NCBI GenBank assembly: GCA_005784505.1
Contig: VCAZ01000131.1
Span: forward strand, 472,503 to 536,502
Reading direction: 5' to 3'
From: Bagarius yarrelli
Lineage: Eukaryota; Chordata; Actinopteri; Siluriformes; Sisoridae
DNA length: 64,000 nucleotides
Made by a program: the position numbers and the translations under genes. The notes beneath the pieces were generated by a model. The model was given only the letters and a program-made list of their open reading frames with translations, was not told the origin of the DNA and searched no databases. The stretch's first letter is position 1, and the number at the start of each line of letters is the position of its first letter. This document shows positions 23,930 to 33,889 of the stretch, piece by piece.

Positions 23930-23980
23930 AGATAGATAGATAGATGGATAGATGGATGGATGGATGGATGGATGGATGGA
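23930..23980. repeat. (GATA)n/(GATG)n microsatellite
   Basis: AGATAGATAG passing into about seven GGAT units. Confidence 0.95.
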
Positions 23981-24241
23981 ACTGTCTATGGTATTAAAAT
24001 ACTAGTTATATTAGGAGTACTACTACTAATAGCCAGAAACATTCTAAACTGAATGTATGCAAGTAAAAGTAACTGTCCATGATGTAGTATTTGCTTTAAA
24101 TTACCCCTCATTTATCTATTGCTGAAATCATACATCAACTAATATACGCCATCTGTATCTATCCATGGTGCTGAAACTGTAGGCGCCATAATATATTGCC
24201 AAATGTAACTTGCCATGGTGCTAAAGTATCATAGCACATAG

Positions 24242-24407
24242 CATGTGGTAGCTCAGTAGTTAAGGTGTTGGACTGATACCAAAAAGACTGGGGTTCGATT
24301 TCCAGCACTATCAAGCCACCAGTGGGGGCCCCTTAACCCACAAATGCTCATTTGTATAAAGGAGATAAATGTAAGTAGCTCTGGATAAGGAAGTCTGCCA
24401 AATGCTG
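24242..24407 (+). mobile_element. SINE copy
   Basis: Head GTGGTAGCTCAGTAGTTAAG, GATACCAAAAAGACTGGGG subgroup marker, tail GTAGCTCTGGATAAGGAAGT. The body TGAGCAAG portion is deleted. Confidence 0.88.
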
Positions 24408-24417
24408 ATTGGAAGTG

Positions 24418-24614
24418 GGAAAAGTGGTAGCACAGTGGTTGAGGTGTTCGACTGCTATCTGGAAGATCATGGTTGGATTCCCATCACCACCAAGCTGCCA
24501 CTGCTGGGTCCCTGAGCAAGGCCCTTAAACCCTAGTTGCTCAGTTTTAAAGAGATAAATGAAAGTTACTTTAAATAAAGGGCATCTACCAAATGCTGTAA
24601 ATGTGAATGAATGT
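24418..24614 (+). mobile_element. SINE copy, full length
   Basis: Head AGTGGTAGCACAGTGGTTGA, full body, tail AAATAAAGGGCATCTACCAA. It follows the previous copy head-to-tail after about 10 bp. Confidence 0.9.
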
Positions 24615-24710
24615 AACTCTCCATGGTGCTGAGAATTATACTACCCATGGGGCTGAAATCACACACTATACCCTAACTTTGTGTTGCTGGAATTGAACAC
24701 AATATAAACT

Positions 24711-24817
24711 TAACTAAGCAATTGAAGTTTGAGGGCCTCAGTCAAGGGCCCAACAGTGGCAGCTTACAATCTTTTTTTAAATAAAATGCCATCATTCTAA
24801 CCAGTAAGCTACCACTT
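24711..24817 (-). mobile_element. SINE fragment
   Basis: ACTAAGCAATTGAAGTTTGA through ACCAGTAAGCTACCACTT; the V-like tail is lost and the head is interrupted by an AT-rich segment. Confidence 0.7.
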
Positions 24818-25125
24818 TTATGTCTTTAGCCTGTATAAAATGCTAAACATATTTTAAAAGTGTCTATTTTATTTTTTTCATAGTTTATGTGTTGGAGATG
24901 CTGCAGAATGACTGACATGGAAGCCTTATTTAACAGATGGCAAACTGTCGGGTGATGATTGTAATTAACGAAGCAAAGTAGCTTCTGTCCAATTTTTATT
25001 TAATTCCTTAGTGACAAAGAGAAAATTTGTTCAAGGGGGTTTTTATTGTGTTCAGAATGTTGCAAGATGCCACTTTGGTGTTTTGTCTGTTGTTTTCACT
25101 GTGTCCCTGATTAGTTGGACTAAAA

Positions 25126-25296
25126 TGAGATAAATGTAAGTCTCTCTAGATTAAGGGAAGTGGTATCTCAGTGGTTAAGGTGTTGGACTGCTGATTGAAC
25201 GATGGCGGTTCGATTCCCAGCACCATCAAGCTGCCACCGCTGGGCCCCAGAGCAAGGTCCTTTTTCCCCCGAATGCTTAGTTTATAAAAAGGATAA
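25126..25296 (+). mobile_element. SINE tail piece joined to a 3'-truncated SINE
   Basis: A short tail (GAGATAAATGTAAGTCTCTC, 25126-25153) runs directly into a new head (GGGAAGTGGTATCTCAGTGG). That copy stops after TTTATAAAAAGGATAA where the next SINE starts. Confidence 0.8.
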
Positions 25297-25298
25297 CT

Positions 25299-25495
25299 GT
25301 AGCACAGTGTTTATGGTGTTGGACTGCTGATTAAAAGATCGGGGTTCGATTCAGGGGTTTGCTCAGGGGCCCAGCAGTAGTTCAAGCTGCCAGCACTGGG
25401 CCTCTGAGCAATACCCTTAATTGCTTAGTTGTATAAAAGAGATAAATGTAAGTCACTCTGGATAAGAGTGTCTGCCAAATACCGTACATGTAAAA
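25299..25495 (+). mobile_element. SINE copy with internal inverted insert
   Basis: After the B-box-like GGGGTTCGATTC it reads TTTGCTCAGGGGCCCAGCAG (25358-25377), the reverse complement of the SINE's own body. The forward body then resumes with CAAGCTGCCAGCACTGGGCC. The tail is intact. Confidence 0.85.
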
Positions 25496-25879
25496 AGTTG
25501 GACATAGGACAAGGACATCTTAAGGTACCTTGTGACCTCACATATTTTTCTCAATCGTTAAAGACCATTAAGTTAGTAAGCATTTAATGTTCTCAATATG
25601 TTCAGAATCACATGGGTCAAGTTGATTATTAACACCACATCCAAGACTTTATTTGCCATTTGGTTCCCACAAATGTTTGTCTCGCTGTTTGTATTACTAA
25701 TAAAAAGATTCATCGGATCCTTCATGCTAACTAGCGACTGAATTATTCCACTTAGACTTTGCTCTAAGTTCTATTCAGGACATTCCGGCTGCTTTGAACA
25801 GGTTGTACACGCAGTTTTGTTAAATACATCCGCCATCTGGCCCCTCGGTACAAGTGGAACGAGCGTGTCTATGTGGTTG

Positions 25880-25915
25880 AACACTGTTTTCACCATATCT
25901 TCTTCTGCTCCACAG
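25880..25915 (+). promoter_or_regulatory. 3' splice acceptor of the igsf21 exon
   Basis: A pyrimidine-rich run (caccatatcttcttctgctc) leads into CACAG, followed directly by the open frame. This fixes the exon start at 25916 and makes the upstream intron phase 1, the usual phase at Ig-domain borders. Confidence 0.8.
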
Positions 25916-26028
25916 GGTATTTAACAGTCACAATAGAGCCCTTACCACCTGTTGTTGTGGGAGAGACGGTGACGCTGAAGTGCAACTTCAAGACCGACGG
26001 CAGATTGCGAGAGATCGTTTGGTACAGA
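25916..26028 (+). CDS. igsf21: internal exon of an IGSF21-like immunoglobulin superfamily gene (probably exon 2)
   Basis: IGSF21 is a membrane-anchored Ig-superfamily protein at synapses, reported to bind neurexin-2 alpha and to promote inhibitory presynaptic differentiation (family knowledge). The exon is 113 bp: two bases of a split Gly codon, then 37 codons. It begins GYLTVTIEPLPP and ends LKCNFKTDGRLREIVWYR. These contain the B-strand Cys and the C-strand Trp of a V-type Ig fold, at about residues 23 and 36 of the exon. A pyrimidine-rich tract (ttcttctgctccacag) precedes it and AGA|gtgagt follows, so the flanking introns are phase 1 upstream and phase 0 downstream. From memory the peptide is nearly identical to the N-terminus of mature vertebrate IGSF21, with only conservative changes. 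The reading frame is intact, so this is not a processed copy. Teleosts may carry a and b paralogues; I cannot tell which this is. The signal-peptide exon and the rest of the Ig domain are not visible in the window. Confidence 0.9.
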
Positions 26029-26034
26029 GTGAGT
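26026..26034 (+). promoter_or_regulatory. 5' splice donor of the igsf21 exon
   Basis: AGA|GTGAGTA is a strong match to the vertebrate donor consensus. Reading on past it reaches a stop within about 60 bases, consistent with intron. Confidence 0.8.
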
Positions 26035-27557
26035 ACCACCCAAAGCTTTTATTGTCTTTTGAATGCTGCTGGGTTTGGGGTCATGGTTTAAGTGGTGTAA
26101 TCGGGGGTAATCGTCACCGCACACTTTTTTACAACAGATCACACAGAAAGATCCAAGCTGTTGATTTAAGCTCAGACTGTCTGGTCTTTAATTAAAATGA
26201 TACTCAGATTCAAAGGGGTGAACAAACAATCCAGCTGTAGGGTCTGGGCTGAGAATGGAGCATCGAATAAGTCAGTGCCATGCTTTAATGGATCACAGCT
26301 GGACACTCCATACTTATTAGGCTCGGGATATTGCGCAGCGAGAACGCCGCTCGATTATGTCTCTCAAAACAAAGAGCTTTTGTTTTTTTGTGTTTCCGGT
26401 CAGCGTCACTGCCTGGGTGCCAGCGCTTATCACTGCTGTGTGTGACTGCATTAATAAACATCAAGCCACAAACGTTGGCCGGTTCGGAAACGCAACTGCC
26501 GAAACATCTGGGAAAGGTTAAAAAGGCTTCGAAAGCCAAAGACAACTAGTGATAAGCACAATTAAGGGAATAAGGCCACATTTAAAGATTTTATTCTTTT
26601 TATTATGCCAGCTGGTGTCTGGTTTATGAATGATGTGGGTTTTAGGAAGCATCACAGAGTGCATTGTAGATGGTTTTCTTTTTGTTGATATAGACCAACT
26701 TAACATAATAAAATTGGATGCTAAATCTTTTTCAGGTTATAGCTTCTGTTTTAATGGTATAAAAGTAATTTTAAAATTTTTAAATGTGTGTTTAAAATTT
26801 TTAAAAGCAAAAATAGGATTTAGTAAAAATGAAAAAATAAAGAAATAAATACAAAACAGTGAATGAAATTAAAGACTGAAATGAATAAAACAGACCAATA
26901 GACAAAAATTTATAAATAAATAAATAAATAAATACAAGACAGTGAATTAGATCTAAAACATTTTTTTAATCAAAAATAAAATATTGTGAATCTCGAAAAA
27001 TCTTTTCGAGAAAAATAAAAAGGAAACATTCGGCGCAAAAAATATTCCATATTGACCTCCTGAATTGATAACTCAATCACCATGTGGTCTAAAACAAAAT
27101 GACAGACAAGTGACAGCCAATCAGAAAGCGGTATTTTGTATGTCAGGTAAAGTATGCTGTTCTAGCCAAAGAAAATAAAAAGGCACCTTGTGACAGTTGT
27201 CATGATCGCTAGCAGTGTTTAGCATTTGGAAAAGATATCATGATAGTCATATCACTGTGTGCCGGTCGTCATGACAACTTCTGGCAGCGTAGGATTTGTT
27301 GATCTTAGATAGCGAGGTTTTGCTTGACATGGTATGGCAGAATGTCTGGCAGGTAGTATGAAAACATTACTATATTCTGATTTGGACTTTTAAGCTTTTA
27401 CATCGACGATTCAGCCTGTTTCGCGTGTGTTTAATCTCAGATTACCGTCACGGTGTGATTATGTGACTCTATTTGCATTGCGTCACTAACTCTAGATTAC
27501 GTAATGCTTTAAGAAGCTGCATTATTAATTTTAATACAATAATGCTTTCCTTTATTG
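26029..27557. other. intron 3' of the exon, repeat-poor
   Basis: Bases 26195-26550 are less AT-rich, repeat-free and crossed by overlapping open frames on both strands. This could reflect conserved non-coding sequence; none of the frames shows an Ig domain or splice sites joining the exon. Further on are (AAAT)n at 26909-26931 and a small hairpin at 26989-27014 (TCTCGAAAA/TTTTCGAGA). Confidence 0.45.
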
Positions 27558-27720
27558 TACATTTATAGCATTTGGAAGACGTCCTTATCCAGAGCGACTA
27601 ACATTCATACATCTATTTTATACATCTAAAAAATTGGTGGTTAAGGGCCTTGTTCAGGGGCCCAACAGTGGCTGGTTGGTGGTGCTGGTAATCGAACCCA
27701 GATCTGAGCTGTCTTCCAAA
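27558..27720 (-). mobile_element. SINE copy, head damaged
   Basis: Tail TTTATAGCATTTGGAAGACG, intact body, then GTAATCGAACCCAGATCTGA; the last 25 bp of the head are replaced. Confidence 0.85.
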
Positions 27721-28196
27721 TTCTTTAAATTTAATTATTTGTTTTTGAATTTGCAGTTTTATTATATATTTTTTTTTTCTTGTGGATTTTTTTACATCAT
27801 TTTAATGCATTAAATAAAATTACTGCCAAGTGGCAACCAATCAAAAACCAGTATTTAACGTTATTTTTTTTCCAAAAGTAATTATTTTACGTTAACATTT
27901 TTAATCATAAATTTGTATTTTTTTAATTTTTTAAAACATTCAGTATTCCATATTTATCCTTTAATTTAAAAAAAAAAATTCTTGGACACACATAAGCTTT
28001 CACTTAAAGCTGTCACACTCTTTATTTATCCAATCATCACAGTGCAAATATTCAGTATGGAGACAGTTAAGCTGAAATGTACAGTGTCAGATAATAAGAA
28101 AAAGGAGTGTAAAGAGAAGAAAGGAGATAAGATCAGCCTGGATTCAGTTTACTCCGAGTTTACAAAATTTCAAGAGTAAAAAATAATTTCATTACT

Positions 28197-28310
28197 TTTC
28201 TGGCACCCTTATCCAGAGAGACATAAATTTATCTCATCTTTTTATCCAACTGAGCAATTAAGGGTAAAGGGCCGTGCTCAGGGGCCCGGCATTTTGGTGG
28301 TGCTGAGAAT
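28197..28310 (-). mobile_element. SINE fragment
   Basis: GGCACCCTTATCCAGAGAGA to GTGGTGCTGAGAATTCAATT. It breaks at the B-box-like site where a different repeat begins. Confidence 0.78.
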
Positions 28311-28470
28311 TCAATTCCATTTTTATTTGTATAGTGCTTTTTACAATGAAAGCTAATTATAAAATGGGAATGAAACAGAAATCAGTTTGTCTCTGATTGT
28401 CTGATGAGCAAGCCGGGAGCCAAAGTGGCAAGCAAAAACTCTGTGAAATGGATTTTTTTTTCATGAGAAT
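28311..28470 (+). repeat. dispersed fish repeat (ATTTTTATTTGTATAGTGCT type)
   Basis: The opening and the later GTTTGTCTCTGATTGTCTGA with AAAAACTCTGTGAAATG match a widespread teleost repeat recalled from catfish and zebrafish sequence. No family name is assigned. Confidence 0.6.
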
Positions 28471-28624
28471 TCCCATGATCCTCTATAAAATAGTAAAAAT
28501 TATGGATTCCTATTTGAAATGGAATTTAGCTTATAGCCCAAACTGCCTAACATGATCAAATCTGGACATGGACCATAAAAACAGATCAATTTAAGCAGAT
28601 CTTCTTGATCCAACACATACAGTA

Positions 28625-28676
28625 TACTACTACTACTACTAATACTACTACTACTACTAATAATAATAATAATAAT
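28625..28676. repeat. (TAC)n then (AAT)n microsatellite
   Basis: TACTAC units change to AATAAT units. Confidence 0.9.
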
Positions 28677-28689
28677 GAAGGTATTTTAT

Positions 28690-29320
28690 ATTATATTAGT
28701 GATTTCTCAAAGTGATTTCCAGATTTTAGAAGCATATTCGGAAAATCCCTGGTCACCCCAAGAGCGTACACATGTTGAAGGAACAGTTGGCAGGTTAGAA
28801 TCAGAGGAGTGAAGCACACGCCCTAGGAGAGTAGACTTCCACTAAATAATTAGGTGCCAAACCATTCATGACCTCATACGTCAGCATAAGAATTTAAAAA
28901 TCAATATGGAACCTGAAAAGGAGCCAATGTAGTGATCCCAGAGCTGGACAGATGTGTTCTAGAGATCCGGTTCCTGTCAGAGGAAGACCAAAGAGGAGGT
29001 ATAGGGATGCGATAAGCGAGGACATGATGTTAGTGGATGTGAGTGAAGAGCATTTAGAGAATAGAATTAGGTGAAGGCAGATGATTCGCTGTGGCGACGC
29101 CTTAAAGGGAACAGCCGAAAGATTAAGAAGAAGAAGACCTGCAAGCTGAGCATTGCAGTAATCAATGCGGGAAAAAACAAAAAATGTTAATCAGTTTTTC
29201 CTCCACAGGAAAGGACAGCATTGGGCGGATACGTGCAATGTTTCTGAGATGAAAATAGGAGGTTTTAACCGTGTTCTGAACATGAGGGTCAAAAGTTTAC
29301 TGCTGTCCTAGCTCTTGCTT
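28690..29320 (+). repeat. old dispersed repeat split by a LINE fragment
   Basis: The left part (to 28971) includes GGTGCCAAACCATTCATGAC and AAAAATCAATATGGAACCTG. The right part (from 29132) includes GCATTGCAGTAATCAATGCG and TTTCTGAGATGAAAATAGGA. These are consecutive parts of a widespread fish repeat, so the LINE between them is an insertion. Confidence 0.65.
28972..29131 (+). mobile_element. LINE 3' end (same family as 22990)
   Basis: GAAGACCAAAGAGGAGGTAT through GATTCGCTGTGGCGACGCCT and GGGAACAGCCGAAAG to an AAGAAGAAG tail. Only the last 160 bp are present. Confidence 0.8.
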
Positions 29321-30025
29321 CAAACTCCCTTTATTCTGTATCTGTTTAGAACATTTCTAAATCTGAGTCTACCACAGCGTTTAATCCGTAATGGTGGAAA
29401 CCGCGGGTAAATAATGTCTCTACAGCTCATATCCAGAATTCTGAATTAGAGCTCTAAATACAGCTATCCTCAGCGGATGTTAGCTCAGGGTCCGTAATGG
29501 CATGTGACTGTGTTGTCATGCAGCACACCGCAGATGGTAAACTGGTCTTTAGTGCTGTGTGACAACATGTGCAACATCTGTGCTGCGGTATGTGGAGAGT
29601 AAACAGGAACGTATTTAACCAATCGCTAAGTGGCTACACAGACCTGACAAGAAAAAAATAAAAATCAAGGGAAAAAAAACATTTATTTATTTATTTATTT
29701 ATTTATTTATCTGTCTGTTCATTCACTCACTTTAATGATTTTTTGATTAAAAATATATAAAATAAAATGATCAACTTTAACATTAACATTTTTTCAATTC
29801 TTATTATGGAAGATATACAGTAATAATAACTATTTCAAAATGTTTAAATATGTTTTATTTAAAATTATTTTCCCTGAAATAAATAAATACATTTTTTAAT
29901 TATTTTTACTCCCAATTTATTTATTAATTTATTTGTATTGTTGTTACATTTTTCAATTCTTCGATTATTTATTTATATAATTATTTATGCGTTTTTATTT
30001 ATTGCTACTCTAATAGTTTATGCAT
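29321..30025. other. unique AT-rich intron
   Basis: An (ATTT)n run lies at 29683-29712; otherwise nothing is recognised. Confidence 0.4.
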
Positions 30026-30187
30026 GAAGTTGGTGGCTCATGGTTAAGGTGTTGGACTGCCAATCTGAAGATTGTGGGTTCGATTTCTAGCTCCACCAAG
30101 CTACCACTGCTGATCAGTTGTATAAATGAAATAAATGTAAGTTGTTCTGAATAAGGACGTCTGCCAAATTGCTGTAAATGTAAAAGA
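30026..30187 (+). mobile_element. SINE copy with body deletion
   Basis: Head GGTGGCTCATGGTTAAGGTG, then CTACCACTGCTGATCAGTTG, where the GGGCCCCTGAGCAAGG segment is missing; tail intact. Confidence 0.88.
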
Positions 30188-30797
30188 AGTGATTTATTTA
30201 TTTATTCACGGTTTCCACCTTAGTTGTAATTTACTGTATGATCCAAGTAGATTATTCTTATCTGACACGAAGCACCCAAACTAATATCATTTTATTGATT
30301 ACATCATAATTAGTTTATTGATAATCAGATTTTTTACAGCAGTCTGTAGATCCATAATCTACCCTCAGGCTTTTCTTTTAACTTCCTGTCCTTTGTTGGT
30401 TTTTGACGTTTTTAGGACATGACGAAAGGAAACTGAGAGAAAAAAGAGATAAAATCCTTAAACTTGCTTCTTTTTTTATACATCCTGGCATGCAGGTGGA
30501 CTGAACTTTCCACTGAAAATAAAATACAGACTTCCCCTGATTTACAATAGGGTTATGTTTATGTCTGGGTAAGACTCACTGATGCAATGGCTGGCCCTGT
30601 ATTGTAGCTTAAATTGCCGAAGAAGTTACTGCTGACAAAACTTTAACAAAAACAAAAACTCCTTTTTTTCAAGGCTTTCGGTGAACAATACATGTCTCCT
30701 CGCTATTTATTACTTTATTCAGGCTTTTATCCTTTACTGATGCTGTGTATGTTGAGACCTAAAGAAAAAAAAAACCAGGAATTTCCAAGGTTTATTA

Positions 30798-31075
30798 TTT
30801 ATTCATTCATACATCTTCTATATTCGCTAATTCCCTAATTTGGGGTCACGGGGATCTGCTGGAGTCTAACCCAGCCGTCTCTGAAAGGGCAAAAGACAGG
30901 AGGGGGACACCCTGGACAGGTTGCCAGTCCATCACAGGGTCACACACACTCACACTTACTCCTACGGGCAATTTAGAATCACCAGTCAACCAAAAATACA
31001 TGTTTTTAGACTGCGGGAGGAAACTGGAGAACTTGGAGTAAACCCACATAAGCACCGGGAACCACACAAACTCCA
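30798..31075 (-). mobile_element. teleost tRNA-headed repeat with (ATTC)n tail, head lost
   Basis: ATTCATTCATACATCTTCTA, GGGGATCTGCTGGAGTCTAA and GGACAGGTTGCCAGTCCATC follow the 22087 copy; it stops at ACCACACAAACTCCA. Open frames on both strands here (30846-31244) are by-products. Confidence 0.8.
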
Positions 31076-31655
31076 GGTTTATTATAAACCACCAAATTCT
31101 TTATATCTTCATGGAAATGCTGCTTGCGGCGATAAATTAACAAGGTTTTGCTGGGTGGGCTGTATTTTAGATGTTCTAGTTGAAGGTGTCATTAATAATG
31201 CAGGAACGAGGCTTTGTTATGGAATATTTGTGCATGGAGAATAATTTATATCTTCTGTTCTAATTTATATCTTACATATTTCCCTAATACCAAGAAGGTG
31301 GATGAATAATTCTGTCTTAGGAGTGAACGATACTAAAGCCAGCGTTCTTATCACGTTTGTTTTAATTCCATGCAGACGGAAGCTTAGACGGGGGTGGGTT
31401 TTGGAGACGGCGCTGAGCAAATGCTTATGCAGTGCTACCCGCCTGGCAGCTATAAATAGCACTTTATCGCTTTAAAACCGTGGCCACATTTTTTATGTAA
31501 AATAGTAAAAAAAAAAAAACATTTCCACACAGCTCAGTGATTCACCTCAGCGTTGTATTTGTTCTGATTAGGTCATGCTAATGAGCAGACCGTCTGGGTT
31601 CCATTCACATTATAAAGGATTTTTTTGAATTTTTCTTTGCTAAAATTTCCAACAG
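31076..31655. other. unique intron
   Basis: No recognisable repeat or gene. Confidence 0.4.
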
Positions 31656-31700
31656 AAATGTCAACATTTGGCAGACGCCGTTATTCAGGGAAGATTGCGA
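31656..31700 (-). mobile_element. SINE tail scrap
   Basis: GTCAACATTTGGCAGACGCC, then GTTATTCAGGGAAGATTG. Confidence 0.6.
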
Positions 31701-31773
31701 AATGTGCTTTGAGTCTCTTCGCTTGTATCATAACTTCACTGAAGCAAGTAGTATTTTTAAACCCAGTGGTGCG

Positions 31774-31900
31774 GGAAAAGTGGTGGCTCATGGTAAAGGT
31801 GTTTGACTACCAACCCAAAAATTGTGGGTCTGATTCCCAGCTTCACCAAGCTACCACTGCTGGGAATCAGATCCACAATCTTCGGGTTGGTAGTCACTCA
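31774..31900. mobile_element. foldback SINE: head followed by its own reverse complement
   Basis: The plus arm 31805-31841 (GACTACCAACCCAAAAATTG...) and the minus arm 31859-31895 (...CTTCGGGTTGGTAGTC) pair around a 17-bp loop. No V-like tail follows. Confidence 0.8.
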
Positions 31901-31904
31901 GGAT

Positions 31905-32275
31905 AGCATAGCTATCCAGCATAGCTTAGCCTAGCTTAGCTTAGCGCAAACATAAACAAAACAACAAACATGAACTTAACTGGCTTAACTTGACAGCGGT
32001 ACAAGGACAAGCCGAAATCCTGAACAAAGACAAAGAGCTACAATCACACATGACAAACCAATAAAAACACGACACTTAAACAAGGGGATCACATGACAGG
32101 AACACATGGGGGGGGGATCACATGACAAGGAAGTAAATGCAGATTTAAACAATGAACGAGAACTTGTAAAACATGAAGCCTAACCATGAAACAAACAAAA
32201 TTAAAACATGATCAACCATAAAACAAGGTAAATCTAAACATAAAAAACATTAACATAAATCAAGAACATAAATCA
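31905..32275 (-). repeat. dispersed repeat rich in CATGTTTA/AAACATGA words, inverted copy
   Basis: GGTACAAGGACAAGCCGAAA, GGGATCACATGACA and many AACATAAA words mirror the plus-strand sequence at 33890-34500. Probably two copies of one interspersed element in opposite orientation. Confidence 0.6.
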
Positions 32276-32378
32276 AAGTTAGATCACAAACCTTAAAACG
32301 AACCTTAAAAAAGCAAAAATGAAAAAGAACTTTTTACAACCTAGAAAACTTGATAGCAAACTTATCATCGTAGTCAGA

Positions 32379-32732
32379 CCTTCAGACTGACGGCAGAAGG
32401 TTTGGAAACCTTGACCACTTTGAATAGCTAAGGCCCACCCAAAAGGACATATAACTGACATGTAAAGCAACCAATGACATTTCGTTTTGTCCAGCTTCAT
32501 GATTAATGCTGTGAAAAGTGTCCCGAAAATAACAGACCAGTAAGCAACCGCTAAAATGTTTACGAATCCAGCATTTAATTCATCTTTATTCATGCTTATT
32601 ACCACTGTTATAAACACAACCTCTTATTTCTTTAATCAGACGGATTTGGGTTGTTAAACAATGCGACACACACACATCTCCCAAAAATCCTGTACACTTT
32701 AACCAATCAGGGGACGACTTTAAAAAACTCCT
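32379..32732 (+). repeat. dispersed repeat, copy shared with 60799-61095
   Basis: TTCAGACTGACGGCAGAAGG, GGCCCACCC, TTTAACCAATCAGGGGACGA occur in the same order at 60.8 kb. The middle is longer here. The 112-codon minus-strand frame at 32279-32617 lies in this repeat and has no known domain. Confidence 0.7.
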
Positions 32733-33439
32733 TTTCATAGCATCATACAAAGTTTTCTAAAAGCTGGAATAAAAGATACTTTTATAAAACTGGAGCGTAA
32801 CGTAAATAAATACAGTGAGTATTTAAAATAAAGAAATACTGTGATGTAAATAAACCAAATAAATAGAATATACCTCCCCTATTGTAGCTCTGAAAAATCT
32901 ATTTTGGTTACCCATAACTACAAAAATAAAGATGTTTATTTATGTTTCAGGATTTGTAAATAATGTTTTATGTTATTATTTTTCCAGATTAATATTCCAG
33001 TATTATTCATACCTTAAAGGAGTAATTAAAGGAGTAACTGATAACAACTAGAACATAATGTAAATATGACATCCTTCAAAATCAACAAATATTCTGATTT
33101 AAATAAACAGAAATTTAGCTATGAATAGAAAATCAGCCTCACATGATGTAATTCCCAAAGGTATAAAGAGGTCAAAAGGTTTTTTTCTCTTTGTGTAGGA
33201 GGTTAAACTAAAATCAATATCGGATCAGGAAAAAAACATGTTGATTTACGGAAGTAGGCAGTGTTTATTATTTTCTCTTTAAATGCGTATGGTTTGGTAA
33301 AAATACATTAAAATGGTCATAATTTTGGGAAAATATGATAACCTTCATCCTAACACATGTCTGCAGTGATGAATTGGTTGAGGCTGAGAATCTGTCAAAA
33401 CTTGGTGAACAACCTACCAGAGTGTGTATAACAAATTCC
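32733..33439. other. AT-rich intron
   Basis: Nothing recognisable. Confidence 0.4.
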
Positions 33440-33684
33440 TATTATACTATATACACCCTTATAGATACCATATATACTGTACATACTACTGCACCTTCTT
33501 TACGTTATTTAACCACCTCTGTAATTAACAACCTCATACCCCATATTAAGATACTTTATTTCACTTATTTATTTTAAATAGGCCACTTATGCGCTTCTGG
33601 TTAGATGCTAACTGCATTTCATTGGCTCTGTGCATGCACCTTGCACAATGACAATAAAGTTGAATCTAATCAAATCTAATCTAG
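33440..33684 (+). mobile_element. non-LTR retrotransposon 3' end with TCTAA tail
   Basis: GGTTAGATGCTAACTGCATT, then TTGCACAATGACAATAAAGT and a (TCTAA)n-like end. An inverted relative is at 39514-39735. Confidence 0.65.
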
Positions 33685-33689
33685 TAAAA

Positions 33690-33887
33690 TTACATTATTT
33701 CTTTACTGGAACTAATAGACTTAAACCCTGTTCCAGCATGACAATTTTTTCTGTGCACAAAGACCCTGAACTCCATAAAGACATGCAGGAACTCTCATGT
33801 CCTGATACTGACTCAAACCCTTAACACTGAACACCTTCGGGATGAACTGTAACTCCAGACCTCCTCACTTCAACATTAGTGTCTGAT
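33690..33887 (+). pseudogene. Tc1-like transposase fragment
   Basis: CCCTGTTCCAGCATGACAAT, ACTCCATAAAGACATGCAGG and AACACCTTCGGGATGAACTG correspond to the DDE region of 18430-18775. Heavily deleted and frameshifted. Confidence 0.75.
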
Positions 33888-33889
33888 GT

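Larger units (their letters stand above)
23978..24670. repeat. degenerate recurring motif CTGTCCATGGTGCTGAAA
   Basis: Versions occur at about 23980, 24070, 24158, 24207, 24609 and 24646, split by two SINE insertions. Each is followed by ATC/ATA-rich sequence. It may be a decayed tandem repeat with a unit of 50-90 bp. Confidence 0.45.

Noticed and set aside
26197..26445. Second Ig exon just after the igsf21 exon
   Set aside because: The frames here lack the expected F-strand Y-x-C and the residues that follow in IGSF21, and have no acceptor in phase.
30921..31244. 107-codon plus-strand frame
   Set aside because: Starts in a common interspersed repeat and runs into unique intron; no motifs.
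32279..32617. 112-codon minus-strand frame with hydrophobic segments (possible membrane protein)
   Set aside because: Lies inside a dispersed repeat, AT-rich codons give hydrophobic residues by chance, no family resemblance or splice context.
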